A stretch of 64,000 bases of DNA from Enterobacteriaceae bacterium 4M9 (GTDB taxonomy: Bacteria; Pseudomonadota; Gammaproteobacteria; Enterobacterales; Enterobacteriaceae): the NCBI GenBank assembly GCA_010092695.1, contig JAADJJ010000001.1, positions 4,340,001 through 4,404,000 of the forward strand, given 5' to 3'. Under the pieces are notes generated by a model. The model worked only from the letters and a program-made list of their open reading frames with translations, did no database searches and had not been told where the DNA came from. Shown one piece after another: positions 53,898 to 63,207 of this stretch; positions within the stretch are counted from its first letter, which is position 1; each line of letters opens with the position of its first letter. Both the position numbers and the translations under genes were made by a program.

Positions 53898-56800
53898 GTG
53901 CGCCTGATATTGATGTTTCTGATGGCCATGAGCCTCAGTCTGGGGGCGCACGCCGCTTCCGTTCCGGATGCCAAACAAATTGCCCAGGAGCTGCAACAGG
54001 CCAAAGAGGCCAAAGACCAGCCAGGGCAGGCTGATATTGTCACCGCCCTTGAAGGGGCACTCAAATCGCTGGAAGAGCGCGAGTCTTCACTCGAACGCGC
54101 CACGCAGTACCAGCGAGTCATTGATAACTTTCAGCAGCTTTCCCAGACCCTGCGCCAGCAGCTCAGTAACCTGAGCGACACCCCGCGCCAGTACAGCGGC
54201 GCTCAAACCACCGACGCACTCAACCAGGAAATCCTGCAAATCAACAGCCAGTTGCTGGATAAAGGCCGTCAGGCCCAGCAGGAGCAGGAGCGCAACCGCG
54301 AGATCTCCGACTCACTCGGCCAGCTTCCGCAGCAGCAAACCGACGCCCGCCGCCAGCTTAACGAACTGGAACGCCGCATCGCCGCCCAACAGACGGCCAA
54401 TACGCCGCTGGCGCAGGCGCAATTGCAGGCAAGCCAGGCTGACGCTGCGCGCCTGAAATCCCAGGTAGATGAATTCGAGCTTGCGCAGCTTTCAGCCAGC
54501 AACCGTCAGGAACTGGCACGCCTGCGCGCAGAACTGGCGCAAAAACAGGCCGGGCAACTCGATACCTACCTCCAGTCGCTGCGTAACCAGCTTAACACCC
54601 TGCGCCAGCGCGAAGCCGAAATGGCACTGGAAAGCACGGAAATGATGGCAGAGAACAGCGCTAACCTGCCGCCGGATATCGTGGCACAGTTTCGCGTTAA
54701 CCGTGAGCTGTCTCAGGCACTCAACCAGCAGGCCCAGCGCATGGATTTGGTCGCTTCCCAGCAGCGCCAGGCGGCACGCCAGACCACACAGGTGCGCCAG
54801 GCGCTCAATACGCTGCGCGAACAGTCACAGTGGCTTGGTGTCTCCAACGTACTCGGCGAGGCGCTTCGCGCTCAGGTCGCCCGCCTGCCGGAAATGCCCA
54901 AACCTCAGCAACTGGATACCGAACTGGCGCAGCTGCGCGTGCAGCGCCTGGGTTATGAAGAGCGTCTGAGCAAACAAAACCAGTTACAGCAGGTGCGCCA
55001 GGCCGATGGCAGCGCGCTTACGCCCGAGCAAAGCCAAATTCTGCAAGCCCAGTTGCGCACCCAGCGCGAACTGCTGAACTCGCTGTTGCAGGGCGGCGAC
55101 ACGCTGACCCTCGAACTGACCAAACTGAAAGTCGCCAACGGCCAACTGGAAGACGCGCTTAAAGAAATTAACGAAGCCACGCACCGCTACCTGTTCTGGA
55201 CCTCTGACGTCAGCCCCATCGGGCTCTCCTGGCCGCTGCAACTGGTGCAGGACCTGCGCCGTTTGCTCTCGCTCGACACCTTCAGCCAGCTTGGCAAGGC
55301 GGGCGTAATGATGGTCACCAGCCGCGATACACTGCTGCCGCTGTTTGGCGCGCTGTTGCTGGTTGGCTTTAGTATCAGTTCACGACGCCACTTCACCGCG
55401 TTCCTGGAACGCTGTAGCGCCAGAGTGGGTAAGGTGACGCAGGATCACTTCTGGCTAACGCTGCGCACGGTGTTCTGGTCCATTCTGGTCGCCTCGCCGC
55501 TGCCGGTCCTGTGGGCCACTCTCGGCCACGGCCTGCGTGAAGCCTGGCCTTATCCACTGGCCGTTGCCGTTGGCAGCGGCGTAACGGCAACGGTGCCGCT
55601 GCTGTGGGTGGTGATGATTTGCGCCACCCTCGCGCGTCCCAACGGTCTGTTTGTGGTGCATTTCGGCTGGCCGCGCGAGCAGGTAGCGCGCGCAATGCGT
55701 TATTACATTATGAGCATCGGCTTTGTGGTGCCGCTCATCATGGCGCTTATCATGTTTGATAACCTCAACGATCAGGAGTTTTCATCGTCGCTTGGGCGTT
55801 TATGCTTCCTGTTAATTTGTGGGGCGCTGGCGATCGTTACCCTGAGCCTTAAGCGCGCCGGGATCCCGCTTTACGTTGACGGCGCAGGCCACGGCGATAA
55901 CCTGTTCAACCGCATCCTGTGGAACATGATGATCTGCGCACCGCTGATAGCCATGCTGGCTGCCGCCGTGGGCTATCTCGCCACCTCCAAAGCGCTGCTC
56001 GCAAGGCTTGAGACCTCGGTCGCCATCTGGTTCTTCCTGCTGGTGGTCTACCACATCATCCGCCGCTGGATGCTTATTCAGCGCCGCCGCCTGGCCTTCG
56101 ATCGTGCAAAACAGCGACGCGCCGAAATGCTTGCCCAGCGCGCACGCGGTGAAGACGACGCGACGCATCAACACAGCGGCGAAGGCAGTAACGATATTGA
56201 AGAGCCGGTGGTGGATCTGGATGCTATCAGCGCCCAGTCGCTGCGCCTGGTGCGATCGATTTTGATGCTGATCGCACTGGTATCGGTGATTGTCCTGTGG
56301 TCGGAAATCCACTCTGCGTTTGCTTTCCTGGAAAATATCAAACTGTGGGATGTCACCTCCACCAGCCAGGGCGGCGAAAATATTATTGAGCCAATTACGC
56401 TTGGGGCCGTGCTGATTGCGATACTGGTATTCATCATCACCGCACAACTGGTACGCAATATGCCCGCGCTGCTGGAGCTTGCGCTGTTGCAGCACCTGAG
56501 CCTCACGCCCGGCACTGGCTACGCTATCACCACCATCACCAAATACGTGCTGATGCTGATTGGCGGCCTGATGGGCTTCTCGATGATCGGCATCGAATGG
56601 TCAAAATTGCAGTGGCTGGTTGCTGCACTCGGTGTCGGTCTGGGTTTCGGTCTACAGCAGATCTTCGCCAACTTTGTCTCTGGCCTGATAATCCTGTTTG
56701 AAAAACCGATCCGTATTGGCGATACCGTGACTATTCGCGATCTGACCGGCAGCGTAACCAAGATCAACACGCGTGCCACCACCATCAGCGACTGGGACCG

Positions 56801-57221
56801 TAAAGAAATCATCGTGCCGAACCAGGCCTTTATTACCGAGCAGTTCATCAACTGGTCGCTGTCGGACACCCTGACGCGCGTGGTACTCACCATACCGGCC
56901 CCGTCTGAAGCCAATAGTGAAGAAGTAACGCAACTGCTGTTAACCGCAGCCCGTCGCTGCTCCTACGTACTGGAAACGCCAACCCCGGAGGCGTTCCTGG
57001 TGGATTTGCAGCAGGGAATTCAGCTGTTTGAACTGCGTATCTACGCCGCTAAAATGGGCCATCGCATGCCGCTGCGCCATGAGCTACACCAGCTGATTCT
57101 GCAAGGCTTTCGCGAGCACGGCATCGATATGCCGTTCCCGCCGTTCCAGATGCGCCTTGAAGGGCCAGGCAAACCGAAAACCATCAGTTCCGCAGGCCGC
57201 AGGAGTACAGGCGGGCTGTAA
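53898..57221 (+). CDS. mscM: miniconductance mechanosensitive channel MscM
   Basis: A 1107-residue protein, the same length as E. coli YjeP/MscM. A signal peptide (cleavage after AHAA) is followed by a large periplasmic coiled-coil region rich in Gln, Leu and Glu (about 25-470), about eleven membrane helices (470-960) and the MscS-type pore and beta domain (about 900-1080, with LGVGLGFGLQQIFANFVSGL and the FEKPIRIGD motif). It releases solutes at low pressure thresholds. The start is GTG behind AAGG. Confidence 0.96.
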   Translation: MRLILMFLMAMSLSLGAHAASVPDAKQIAQELQQAKEAKDQPGQADIVTALEGALKSLEERESSLERATQYQRVIDNFQQLSQTLRQQLSNLSDTPRQYSGAQTTDALNQEILQINSQLLDKGRQAQQEQERNREISDSLGQLPQQQTDARRQLNELERRIAAQQTANTPLAQAQLQASQADAARLKSQVDEFELAQLSASNRQELARLRAELAQKQAGQLDTYLQSLRNQLNTLRQREAEMALESTEMMAENSANLPPDIVAQFRVNRELSQALNQQAQRMDLVASQQRQAARQTTQVRQALNTLREQSQWLGVSNVLGEALRAQVARLPEMPKPQQLDTELAQLRVQRLGYEERLSKQNQLQQVRQADGSALTPEQSQILQAQLRTQRELLNSLLQGGDTLTLELTKLKVANGQLEDALKEINEATHRYLFWTSDVSPIGLSWPLQLVQDLRRLLSLDTFSQLGKAGVMMVTSRDTLLPLFGALLLVGFSISSRRHFTAFLERCSARVGKVTQDHFWLTLRTVFWSILVASPLPVLWATLGHGLREAWPYPLAVAVGSGVTATVPLLWVVMICATLARPNGLFVVHFGWPREQVARAMRYYIMSIGFVVPLIMALIMFDNLNDQEFSSSLGRLCFLLICGALAIVTLSLKRAGIPLYVDGAGHGDNLFNRILWNMMICAPLIAMLAAAVGYLATSKALLARLETSVAIWFFLLVVYHIIRRWMLIQRRRLAFDRAKQRRAEMLAQRARGEDDATHQHSGEGSNDIEEPVVDLDAISAQSLRLVRSILMLIALVSVIVLWSEIHSAFAFLENIKLWDVTSTSQGGENIIEPITLGAVLIAILVFIITAQLVRNMPALLELALLQHLSLTPGTGYAITTITKYVLMLIGGLMGFSMIGIEWSKLQWLVAALGVGLGFGLQQIFANFVSGLIILFEKPIRIGDTVTIRDLTGSVTKINTRATTISDWDRKEIIVPNQAFITEQFINWSLSDTLTRVVLTIPAPSEANSEEVTQLLLTAARRCSYVLETPTPEAFLVDLQQGIQLFELRIYAAKMGHRMPLRHELHQLILQGFREHGIDMPFPPFQMRLEGPGKPKTISSAGRRSTGGL

Positions 57222-57265
57222 ACACGCCGGGCATCACTTCCCGCACGCAGGGCAAGCGCCTCATC

Positions 57266-57304
57266 AAAAAAGCCGGTCAGTGATACCACTGACCGGCTTT
57301 TTTA
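57266..57304. terminator. bidirectional terminator between mscM and epmA
   Basis: A perfect 12-base stem (57271-57282 with 57287-57298) with loop ATAC and T-runs on both strands; it serves mscM and the convergent gene epmA. Confidence 0.9.
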
Positions 57305-57493
57305 TGTTGCCACCGCTCGTTGCCAATCACTGCACCGCGCCTGTTAAGCGCCCGAAAACGACAAAGCGAGTAGCACAACGAACTAAGGCATGCAAAGGCA
57401 AGCAGTCGGCGGGTAAGCAAGAATGGATAGCGCACCCTCAGATGAGTTAGCGCCATAAGGAAAGGAGAACTCAGCGCGCCTGCACGCAATGCA

Positions 57494-58471
57494 TCAGGCG
57501 CGGTCGACGGTAAATGCCATCACCTCTTCCAGGCTTTCAGCACCCAGCGCCAGCATCACCAGCCTGTCAACGCCTAGCGCCACGCCGGAACAGTCCGGCA
57601 GGCCCGCTTCCAGCGCTGCCAGCAAATTCATATCAACCGGCTGCTGAGGCAGGCCGCGCGCGGCACGCTTGCGGTTATCCTGGTCAAAGCGCTGGCGCTG
57701 TTCGCGGGCATCGGTCAACTCATGGAAACCGTTCGCCAGTTCAATGCCTTTGAAATAGACCTCAAACCGCTCCGCTACGCGGTGATCTTCGGTGCTGATT
57801 TGCGCAAGCGATGCCTGGGTTGCCGGGAAGTGATACACAAAAGTCGGGCGCTCTTTGCCAATCTGCGGCTCTACGCCGGTCACAAACAGCAGTTGCAGCA
57901 GCGTATCGCGGTCTTCTTCGGTTTGCGCAATGTTGCCCACATCGAGTTTTGCCGCCACGTCACGCAGCTGCTCTTTGTCTGCCGACAGCGGGTCAATTTC
58001 CAGATAACGCAAAAACGCCTGCTGGTAGGAAAGCGTCTCTGCGGCTTCGCATTCCAGTACCTGCTGCAACAGATCGTCCACCTCATTCATCAAACGATAC
58101 ATGTCATAGCACGGGCGATACCACTCCAGCATGGTGAATTCAGGGTTGTGATGACGCCCCTTTTCTTCATTGCGAAAGCTGCGGCACAGCTGGAAAATCG
58201 GGCCGCTGCCCGCCGCCAGCAGGCGCTTCATGTGGTATTCGGGGCTGGTCATTAGCCACAGCGGCAGTCCCTGGCCGTAGCCTGGCGCCACAAGATGGGT
58301 TTCAAACGCCACCAGATGAACGTCGGTGACGGTAGCCTGGCTCATGCAGGGGGTTTCCACCTCAAGCACACCGCGCTCGGTAAAAAAGCGGCGTATTGCC
58401 GTCATTATCGCAGCACGTTTTAACAGTGTGGGGATGGAGGCGCTCGGCTGCCAGCTTGCCGTCTCGCTCAT
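57494..58471 (-). CDS. epmA: elongation factor P beta-lysyltransferase EpmA
   Basis: A 325-residue class II lysyl-tRNA synthetase paralogue (PoxA/GenX), identical in length to E. coli EpmA, that lacks an anticodon domain. It attaches (R)-beta-lysine to the conserved lysine of EF-P. Class II motifs are visible: EVETPCMSQATVTD, FRNEEKGRHHNPEFTMLEWYRP and the closing GVALGVDRLVMLALG. The ATG at 58471 follows GGAGAG. Its substrate gene efp is at the right edge of the window. Confidence 0.96.
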   Translation of the reverse strand: MSETASWQPSASIPTLLKRAAIMTAIRRFFTERGVLEVETPCMSQATVTDVHLVAFETHLVAPGYGQGLPLWLMTSPEYHMKRLLAAGSGPIFQLCRSFRNEEKGRHHNPEFTMLEWYRPCYDMYRLMNEVDDLLQQVLECEAAETLSYQQAFLRYLEIDPLSADKEQLRDVAAKLDVGNIAQTEEDRDTLLQLLFVTGVEPQIGKERPTFVYHFPATQASLAQISTEDHRVAERFEVYFKGIELANGFHELTDAREQRQRFDQDNRKRAARGLPQQPVDMNLLAALEAGLPDCSGVALGVDRLVMLALGAESLEEVMAFTVDRA

Positions 58472-58963
58472 GGGTGACTCTCCAGAAAGCAACAAAGCGC
58501 AGCAGTCTACTCGCAACGCCTGGCGGAGACAAATTTTGCGCCGCCCTTTCTGTCAGCGGCAACGGAAGTGCTTTTTCGTGACCGAGTTCATCAAATTTTG
58601 TGATAAATCACATTCGATATCAGTAAAAAAATCGAACACATCAATTTTCGTTACCAGACACACGGTTATACTGCCATACCCATAAAGGAGCAGTGGAAAA
58701 CCCTTATGCAATGGCTGTCGCCCGAAGAGTGGACTATACACTACATCATTCAGGCGAAAGTGCGGCAGTGCCAGGAATCATCAGGGTGGTAGCGGCAGGC
58801 GACCAGGCAGCGAATCGAACAACCGATTTAAATGCAGAGATCCGTGGTTGCACAACACGCCGAACAACGAATTCAGCTAACGCATCTGCGCCTGGAAGGA
58901 AGATGGAATACGCTTCTGGCCTGGATGGCGTTGCAAAACAACAAAAATATCTGGAGGAATGTC
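58472..58963. other. epmA-frdA divergent region with a long frdA leader
   Basis: A gap of 492 bases. Besides the frdA promoter and a palindrome (58599-58612), it holds about 285 bases between the -10 box and frdA. In the frdA frame, an ATG at 58706 opens 28 codons to TAG (58790-58792). The same frame then stays open for 12 codons to a TAA at 58829-58831, and re-opens with the next ATG (58832) straight into frdA. E. coli has a much shorter leader. Confidence 0.5.
58632..58672 (+). promoter_or_regulatory. frdA promoter with probable FNR site
   Basis: The -10 box is TATACT (58667-58672). TCGAACACATCAA (58632-58644) matches the E. coli frdA FNR region (TCGATCTCGTCAA) at 10 of 13 bases and would be centred near -41. 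One half (ATCAA) is perfect and the other is poor. Confidence 0.5.
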
Positions 58964-60754
58964 GTGCAAACCTTTCAAGCCGATATCGCCATTATAGGCG
59001 CCGGTGGTGCCGGGCTGCGAACCGCTATTGCGGCAGCCCAGGCAAACCCACAGGCTAAAATTGCGCTGATATCAAAAGTTTACCCAATGCGTAGCCACAC
59101 TGTTGCCGCCGAGGGCGGCTCTGCCGCCGTTGCGCAGGATCACGACAGTTTTGAATATCATTTCCATGACACGGTTGCCGGTGGTGACTGGCTGTGTGAG
59201 CAGGATGTCGTGGATTACTTCGTGCACCACTGCCCGACCGAAATGACGCAGCTGGAGCAATGGGGTTGCCCGTGGAGTCGCCGCCCGGATGGCTCCGTCA
59301 ACGTGCGCCGCTTCGGCGGGATGAAGATTGAACGCACCTGGTTTGCCGCTGATAAAACCGGCTTCCACATGCTGCACACCCTGTTCCAGACCTCTCTGCA
59401 ATTCCCACAGATCCAACGCTTCGACGAGCATTTTGTCCTCGATATCCTCGAAGACGACGGTCAGGCGCGCGGTCTGGTCGCCATGAATATGATGGAAGGC
59501 ACGCTGGTGCAGATTCGCGCCAACGCCGTGGTCATGGCCACCGGCGGCGCGGGCCGCGTCTATCGCTACAACACCAACGGCGGTATTGTGACCGGTGACG
59601 GCATGGGCATTGCACTCAGCCACGGCGTCCCGCTGCGTGATATGGAGTTTGTGCAGTATCACCCGACTGGCCTGCCAGGCTCAGGTATCCTGATGACCGA
59701 AGGCTGTCGCGGTGAAGGCGGTATTCTGGTCAACAAAGACGGCTACCGTTACCTGCAGGACTACGGTATGGGCCCGGAAACCCCGCTTGGCGAGCCGAAG
59801 AACAAATATATGGAACTCGGTCCGCGCGACAAAGTGTCGCAGGCTTTCTGGCATGAATGGCGCAAGGGCAACACCATTTCCACCCCGCGTGGCGATGTGG
59901 TCTACCTGGATCTGCGCCATCTCGGTGAGAAAAAACTGCTGGAGCGCCTGCCGTTTATCTGCGAACTGGCGAAAGCCTACGTCGGCGTTGATCCGGTGAA
60001 AGAGCCGATCCCGGTACGCCCGACCGCGCACTACACCATGGGCGGCATCGAAACCAACCAGCAGTGTGAAACCCGCATTCAGGGTCTGTTCGCCGTAGGC
60101 GAATGTTCCTCCGTGGGCCTGCACGGCGCAAACCGCCTGGGTTCCAACTCGCTGGCCGAACTGGTGGTATTTGGTCGCCTGGCAGGTGAGCAGGCTGTCG
60201 AGCGCGCACGTCAGGCAACAGAGGTCAACGACGCGGCGCTGAACGCGCAGGCGGCTGACGTTGAGCAGCGCCTGAAAGCGCTGGCACAGCAGGAAGGCAA
60301 CGAGAACTGGGCGACAATCCGTGACGAAATGGGCCTGTCGATGGAAGAAGGCTGCGGCATTTACCGCACGCCGGAACTGATGCAGAAAACCGTGGATAAG
60401 CTTGCCGAACTGCAGGAGCGCTTCAAGCGCGTGCGCATCACCGACACCTCCAGCGTCTTTAACACCGACCTGCTGTATACCATTGAGCTGGGCCACGGTC
60501 TGAACGTTGCTGAATGTATGGCGCACTCGGCGCTGGCACGTAAAGAGTCGCGCGGCGCCCATCAGCGCCTGGACGAAGGCTGCACCGAACGTGACGACGT
60601 GAATTTCCTCAAACATACCCTCGCCTTCCGTGACCAGGACGGTACTACCCGTCTGGACTACAGCGATGTGAAGATTACCACCCTTGCGCCCGCCAAACGC
60701 GTTTACGGCGCGGAAGCCGAAGCGGCCGAGAAGAAGGAGACGGCGAATGGCTGA
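58964..60754 (+). CDS. frdA: fumarate reductase flavoprotein subunit
   Basis: A 596-residue subunit (E. coli 602) that reduces fumarate to succinate during anaerobic respiration. It has the FAD motif GAGGAGLRTA (12-21), the covalent FAD histidine H45 (PMRSHTVAAEGG) and active-site segments (NRLGSNSLAE, the GAHQRLDEG helix). The start is GTG at 58964 behind TGGAGGA. The upstream in-frame ATG at 58832 would add 44 residues with no counterpart in E. coli FrdA. It overlaps frdB by 8 bases. Confidence 0.97.
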   Translation: MQTFQADIAIIGAGGAGLRTAIAAAQANPQAKIALISKVYPMRSHTVAAEGGSAAVAQDHDSFEYHFHDTVAGGDWLCEQDVVDYFVHHCPTEMTQLEQWGCPWSRRPDGSVNVRRFGGMKIERTWFAADKTGFHMLHTLFQTSLQFPQIQRFDEHFVLDILEDDGQARGLVAMNMMEGTLVQIRANAVVMATGGAGRVYRYNTNGGIVTGDGMGIALSHGVPLRDMEFVQYHPTGLPGSGILMTEGCRGEGGILVNKDGYRYLQDYGMGPETPLGEPKNKYMELGPRDKVSQAFWHEWRKGNTISTPRGDVVYLDLRHLGEKKLLERLPFICELAKAYVGVDPVKEPIPVRPTAHYTMGGIETNQQCETRIQGLFAVGECSSVGLHGANRLGSNSLAELVVFGRLAGEQAVERARQATEVNDAALNAQAADVEQRLKALAQQEGNENWATIRDEMGLSMEEGCGIYRTPELMQKTVDKLAELQERFKRVRITDTSSVFNTDLLYTIELGHGLNVAECMAHSALARKESRGAHQRLDEGCTERDDVNFLKHTLAFRDQDGTTRLDYSDVKITTLAPAKRVYGAEAEAAEKKETANG

Positions 60755-61481
60755 GATGCAGCAGTTGAAAGTTGAAATCGTACGCTATAACCCGGAGACC
60801 GACGACGCCCCGCACAGCGCCTTTTATCAGGTGCCGTGGGACGAACAGACGTCGCTGCTCGACGCGCTGGGCTATATCAAAGATAACCTCGCGCCGGATC
60901 TGAGCTACCGCTGGTCCTGCCGCATGGCTATCTGCGGCTCCTGCGGCATGATGGTCAACAATGTACCGAAGCTTGCCTGTAAAACCTTCCTGCGCGATTA
61001 CCAGGATGGCATGAAGATTGAGGCGCTGGCCAACTTCCCGATCGAGCGCGATCTGGTGGTGGACATGACGCACTTCATCGAAAGTCTGGAAGCGATTAAA
61101 CCGTATATCATCGGCAACCCGAGCACGCCGGATCAGGGCCCCAACACCCAGACCCCGGCGCAGATGGCGAAGTACCATCAGTTCTCTGGCTGCATCAACT
61201 GTGGCCTGTGCTACGCTGCCTGCCCGCAGTTTGGCCTGAACCCGGAGTTCATCGGCCCGGCCGCTATCACCCTTGCTCACCGCTATAACCAGGACAGCCG
61301 CGATCACGGCCAGAAGGCACGTATGGCGCAGCTTAACGGCCAGAATGGCGTGTGGAGCTGTACTTTCGTTGGCTTCTGCTCCGAAGTGTGTCCGAAGCAC
61401 GTCGATCCGGCCGCTGCTATCCAGCAGGGTAAAGTGGAAAGTTCGAAAGATTTCCTGATCGCAACGTTGAAGCCACGCTAA
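60747..61481 (+). CDS. frdB: fumarate reductase iron-sulfur subunit
   Basis: A 244-residue subunit, equal to E. coli FrdB, carrying three clusters: [2Fe-2S] in CRMAICGSCG with a later Cys, [4Fe-4S] in CINCGLCYAAC with a partner Cys, and [3Fe-4S] in CSEVCPKH. It passes electrons from menaquinol at FrdCD to FrdA. Its start overlaps the end of frdA (ATG at 60747 behind GAAGGAG). Confidence 0.97.
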   Translation: MAEMQQLKVEIVRYNPETDDAPHSAFYQVPWDEQTSLLDALGYIKDNLAPDLSYRWSCRMAICGSCGMMVNNVPKLACKTFLRDYQDGMKIEALANFPIERDLVVDMTHFIESLEAIKPYIIGNPSTPDQGPNTQTPAQMAKYHQFSGCINCGLCYAACPQFGLNPEFIGPAAITLAHRYNQDSRDHGQKARMAQLNGQNGVWSCTFVGFCSEVCPKHVDPAAAIQQGKVESSKDFLIATLKPR

Positions 61482-61491
61482 GGAGTGCACA

Positions 61492-61887
61492 ATGACGACA
61501 AAACGTAAACCGTATGTGCGGCCGATGCCGGCCAACTGGTGGCAGAAGCTGGGCTTTTACCGCTTCTATATGCTGCGTGAAGGCACCGCGCTGCCCGCAG
61601 TATGGTTCAGCATCGTGCTGATATTTGGCCTGTTCGCCCTGAAAAACGGTGCCGAGTCCTGGGCTGGGTTCGTGGGCTTTTTGCAAAACCCGGTGGTGGT
61701 TATCATCAACCTGATAGCGCTGGCAGCAGCACTGCTGCACACCAAAACCTGGTTTGAGCTGGCACCGAAGGCGGCCAATATCATCGTTAAAGATGAAAAA
61801 ATGGGGCCAGAGCCGATTATTAAAGGGCTCTGGGGCGTCACGATTGTCGTGACGGTTGTTATTCTGCTTGTCGCCCTGTTCTGGTAA
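61492..61887 (+). CDS. frdC: fumarate reductase membrane anchor subunit C
   Basis: A 131-residue protein with three membrane helices, matching E. coli FrdC (131). It binds menaquinone with FrdD and anchors FrdAB. It starts 10 bases after frdB behind AAGGAG. Confidence 0.96.
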   Translation: MTTKRKPYVRPMPANWWQKLGFYRFYMLREGTALPAVWFSIVLIFGLFALKNGAESWAGFVGFLQNPVVVIINLIALAAALLHTKTWFELAPKAANIIVKDEKMGPEPIIKGLWGVTIVVTVVILLVALFW

Positions 61888-61896
61888 GGAGCCAAC

Positions 61897-62256
61897 GTGA
61901 TTAATCCAAACCCTAAACGTTCCGACGAGCCGGTATTCTGGGGCCTGTTTGGCGCAGGCGGCATGTGGAGCGCCATCATTGCGCCAGTTATCATTCTGCT
62001 GGTGGGCATTATGCTGCCGCTTGGGCTGTACCCGGGTGACGCGCTGAGTTTTGAGCGCGTGCTGGCGTTCTCCCAGAGCTGGATAGGCCGTCTGTTCATC
62101 TTCCTGATGATTGTTCTGCCGCTGTGGTGCGGGCTGCACCGTCTGCACCACGCCATGCACGACCTGAAAATCCACGTGCCGTCCGGCAAGTGGGTGTTCT
62201 ACGGGCTGGCAAGCATCCTGACTATCATTACGCTTATCGGCGTTATCACTCTCTAA
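61897..62256 (+). CDS. frdD: fumarate reductase membrane anchor subunit D
   Basis: A 119-residue protein with three membrane helices, matching E. coli FrdD (119). The start is GTG, 9 bases after frdC, behind AAGGAG. HHAMHDLKIH is the conserved cytoplasmic loop. It is the last gene of frdABCD. In E. coli its 3' end overlaps the ampC promoter; here blc follows instead. Confidence 0.96.
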   Translation: MINPNPKRSDEPVFWGLFGAGGMWSAIIAPVIILLVGIMLPLGLYPGDALSFERVLAFSQSWIGRLFIFLMIVLPLWCGLHRLHHAMHDLKIHVPSGKWVFYGLASILTIITLIGVITL

Positions 62257-62260
62257 ACTC

Positions 62261-62290
62261 AAAGGGCCGTAAAATTACGGCCCTTTTCTC
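62261..62290 (+). terminator. terminator of frdABCD
   Basis: Stem AAAGGGCCGTAA / TTACGGCCCTTT directly after the frdD stop, then T-rich sequence. In E. coli the equivalent hairpin is also the ampC attenuator. Confidence 0.8.
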
Positions 62291-62344
62291 TTAACACTCC
62301 CTCTCCAGGCTACACTTTCAGGACTTCATTGATAAGGAGTTCTT

Positions 62345-62887
62345 ATGCGCTTTTGGACTTTTGCCGCCGCCGCAGCGGCCACCTGCCTGCTGGTTGCCTG
62401 TCGTACCCCCACGCCACCCAAAGACGTCACCGTCGTGAATAACTTTGACGCGAAACGCTATCTTGGCACCTGGTATGAAATTGCCCGACTGGATAACCGC
62501 TTTGAGAAAGGGCTGGAGCAGGTCACGGCTAACTACAGCCTCAAGGACAACGGTGATATTCGCGTCATCAATCGCGGCTACAGCCCTGAGCGCCAGCGCT
62601 GGAAAGAGAGCGAAGGAGTTGCGCGCTTTACCGGTTCGCCCACGCGAGCGGCGCTAAAAGTGTCATTCTTCGGCCCATTCTGGGGCGGCTATAACGTGAT
62701 TGCGCTTGATGACGATTACCGGCACGCGCTGGTGTGCGGCCCTGACCGCAGCTGGCTGTGGATCCTGTCGCGCTCACCGGAGCTTGATGCCCAGACCCGC
62801 ACCGAACTGGTACAGGAGGCCGCACGTCAGGGGTTTGATATCAGCCAGCTGCGCTGGGTGAAGCAAACGCCGCTTAGTGCGCGCTAA
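62345..62887 (+). CDS. blc: outer-membrane lipocalin Blc
   Basis: A 180-residue lipoprotein lipocalin (E. coli 177) with lipobox LVAC (Cys20) and the lipocalin signature YLGTWYEIAR; GGYNVIALD and WILSR lie in the barrel. It binds fatty acids or lysophospholipids and is stationary-phase induced in E. coli. AAGGAG precedes the ATG. It overlaps the convergent gene sugE by 14 bases. Confidence 0.95.
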   Translation: MRFWTFAAAAAATCLLVACRTPTPPKDVTVVNNFDAKRYLGTWYEIARLDNRFEKGLEQVTANYSLKDNGDIRVINRGYSPERQRWKESEGVARFTGSPTRAALKVSFFGPFWGGYNVIALDDDYRHALVCGPDRSWLWILSRSPELDAQTRTELVQEAARQGFDISQLRWVKQTPLSAR

Positions 62888-63191
62888 CCTTAAGCCCGAT
62901 AATACCCACCACAATCAGCGTCAGGCTTGCGATACGCATCAGGCTTGCGGATTCCCCCAGTAGCACAATACCGGCAACGGCCGCGCCCACTGCGCCAATG
63001 CCGGTCCATACGGCATAGGCCGTGCCCACTGGCAGCGTTTTCATCGCCCAGGCAAGCAGCGCCATGCTGACCACCATCGCTACAACGGTAATCACGCTCG
63101 GCACCAGGCGGCTAAAACCGTGGGTGTATTTCAGGCCAACGGCCCAGACTACTTCGAGTAAACCAGCAATAAGAAGGACTAACCAGGACAT
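62874..63191 (-). CDS. sugE: guanidinium exporter (SMR family), SugE/Gdx
   Basis: A 105-residue four-helix small multidrug-resistance protein, equal in length to E. coli SugE (Gdx). The conserved membrane glutamate is in LLEVVWAVGLK (residue 13). E. coli Gdx exports guanidinium with proton exchange. It sits behind a mini-ykkC riboswitch. The open frame to 63251 crosses the riboswitch, so I chose the ATG at 63191 behind GGGAG. Confidence 0.95.
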   Translation of the reverse strand: MSWLVLLIAGLLEVVWAVGLKYTHGFSRLVPSVITVVAMVVSMALLAWAMKTLPVGTAYAVWTGIGAVGAAVAGIVLLGESASLMRIASLTLIVVGIIGLKVSAH

Positions 63192-63207
63192 AACGGACTC
63201 CCGAAAG

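Noticed and set aside
58693..59058. 121-codon plus-strand ORF overlapping the frdA start
   Set aside because: It runs out of frame across the well-conserved frdA N-terminus and has an unlikely composition.
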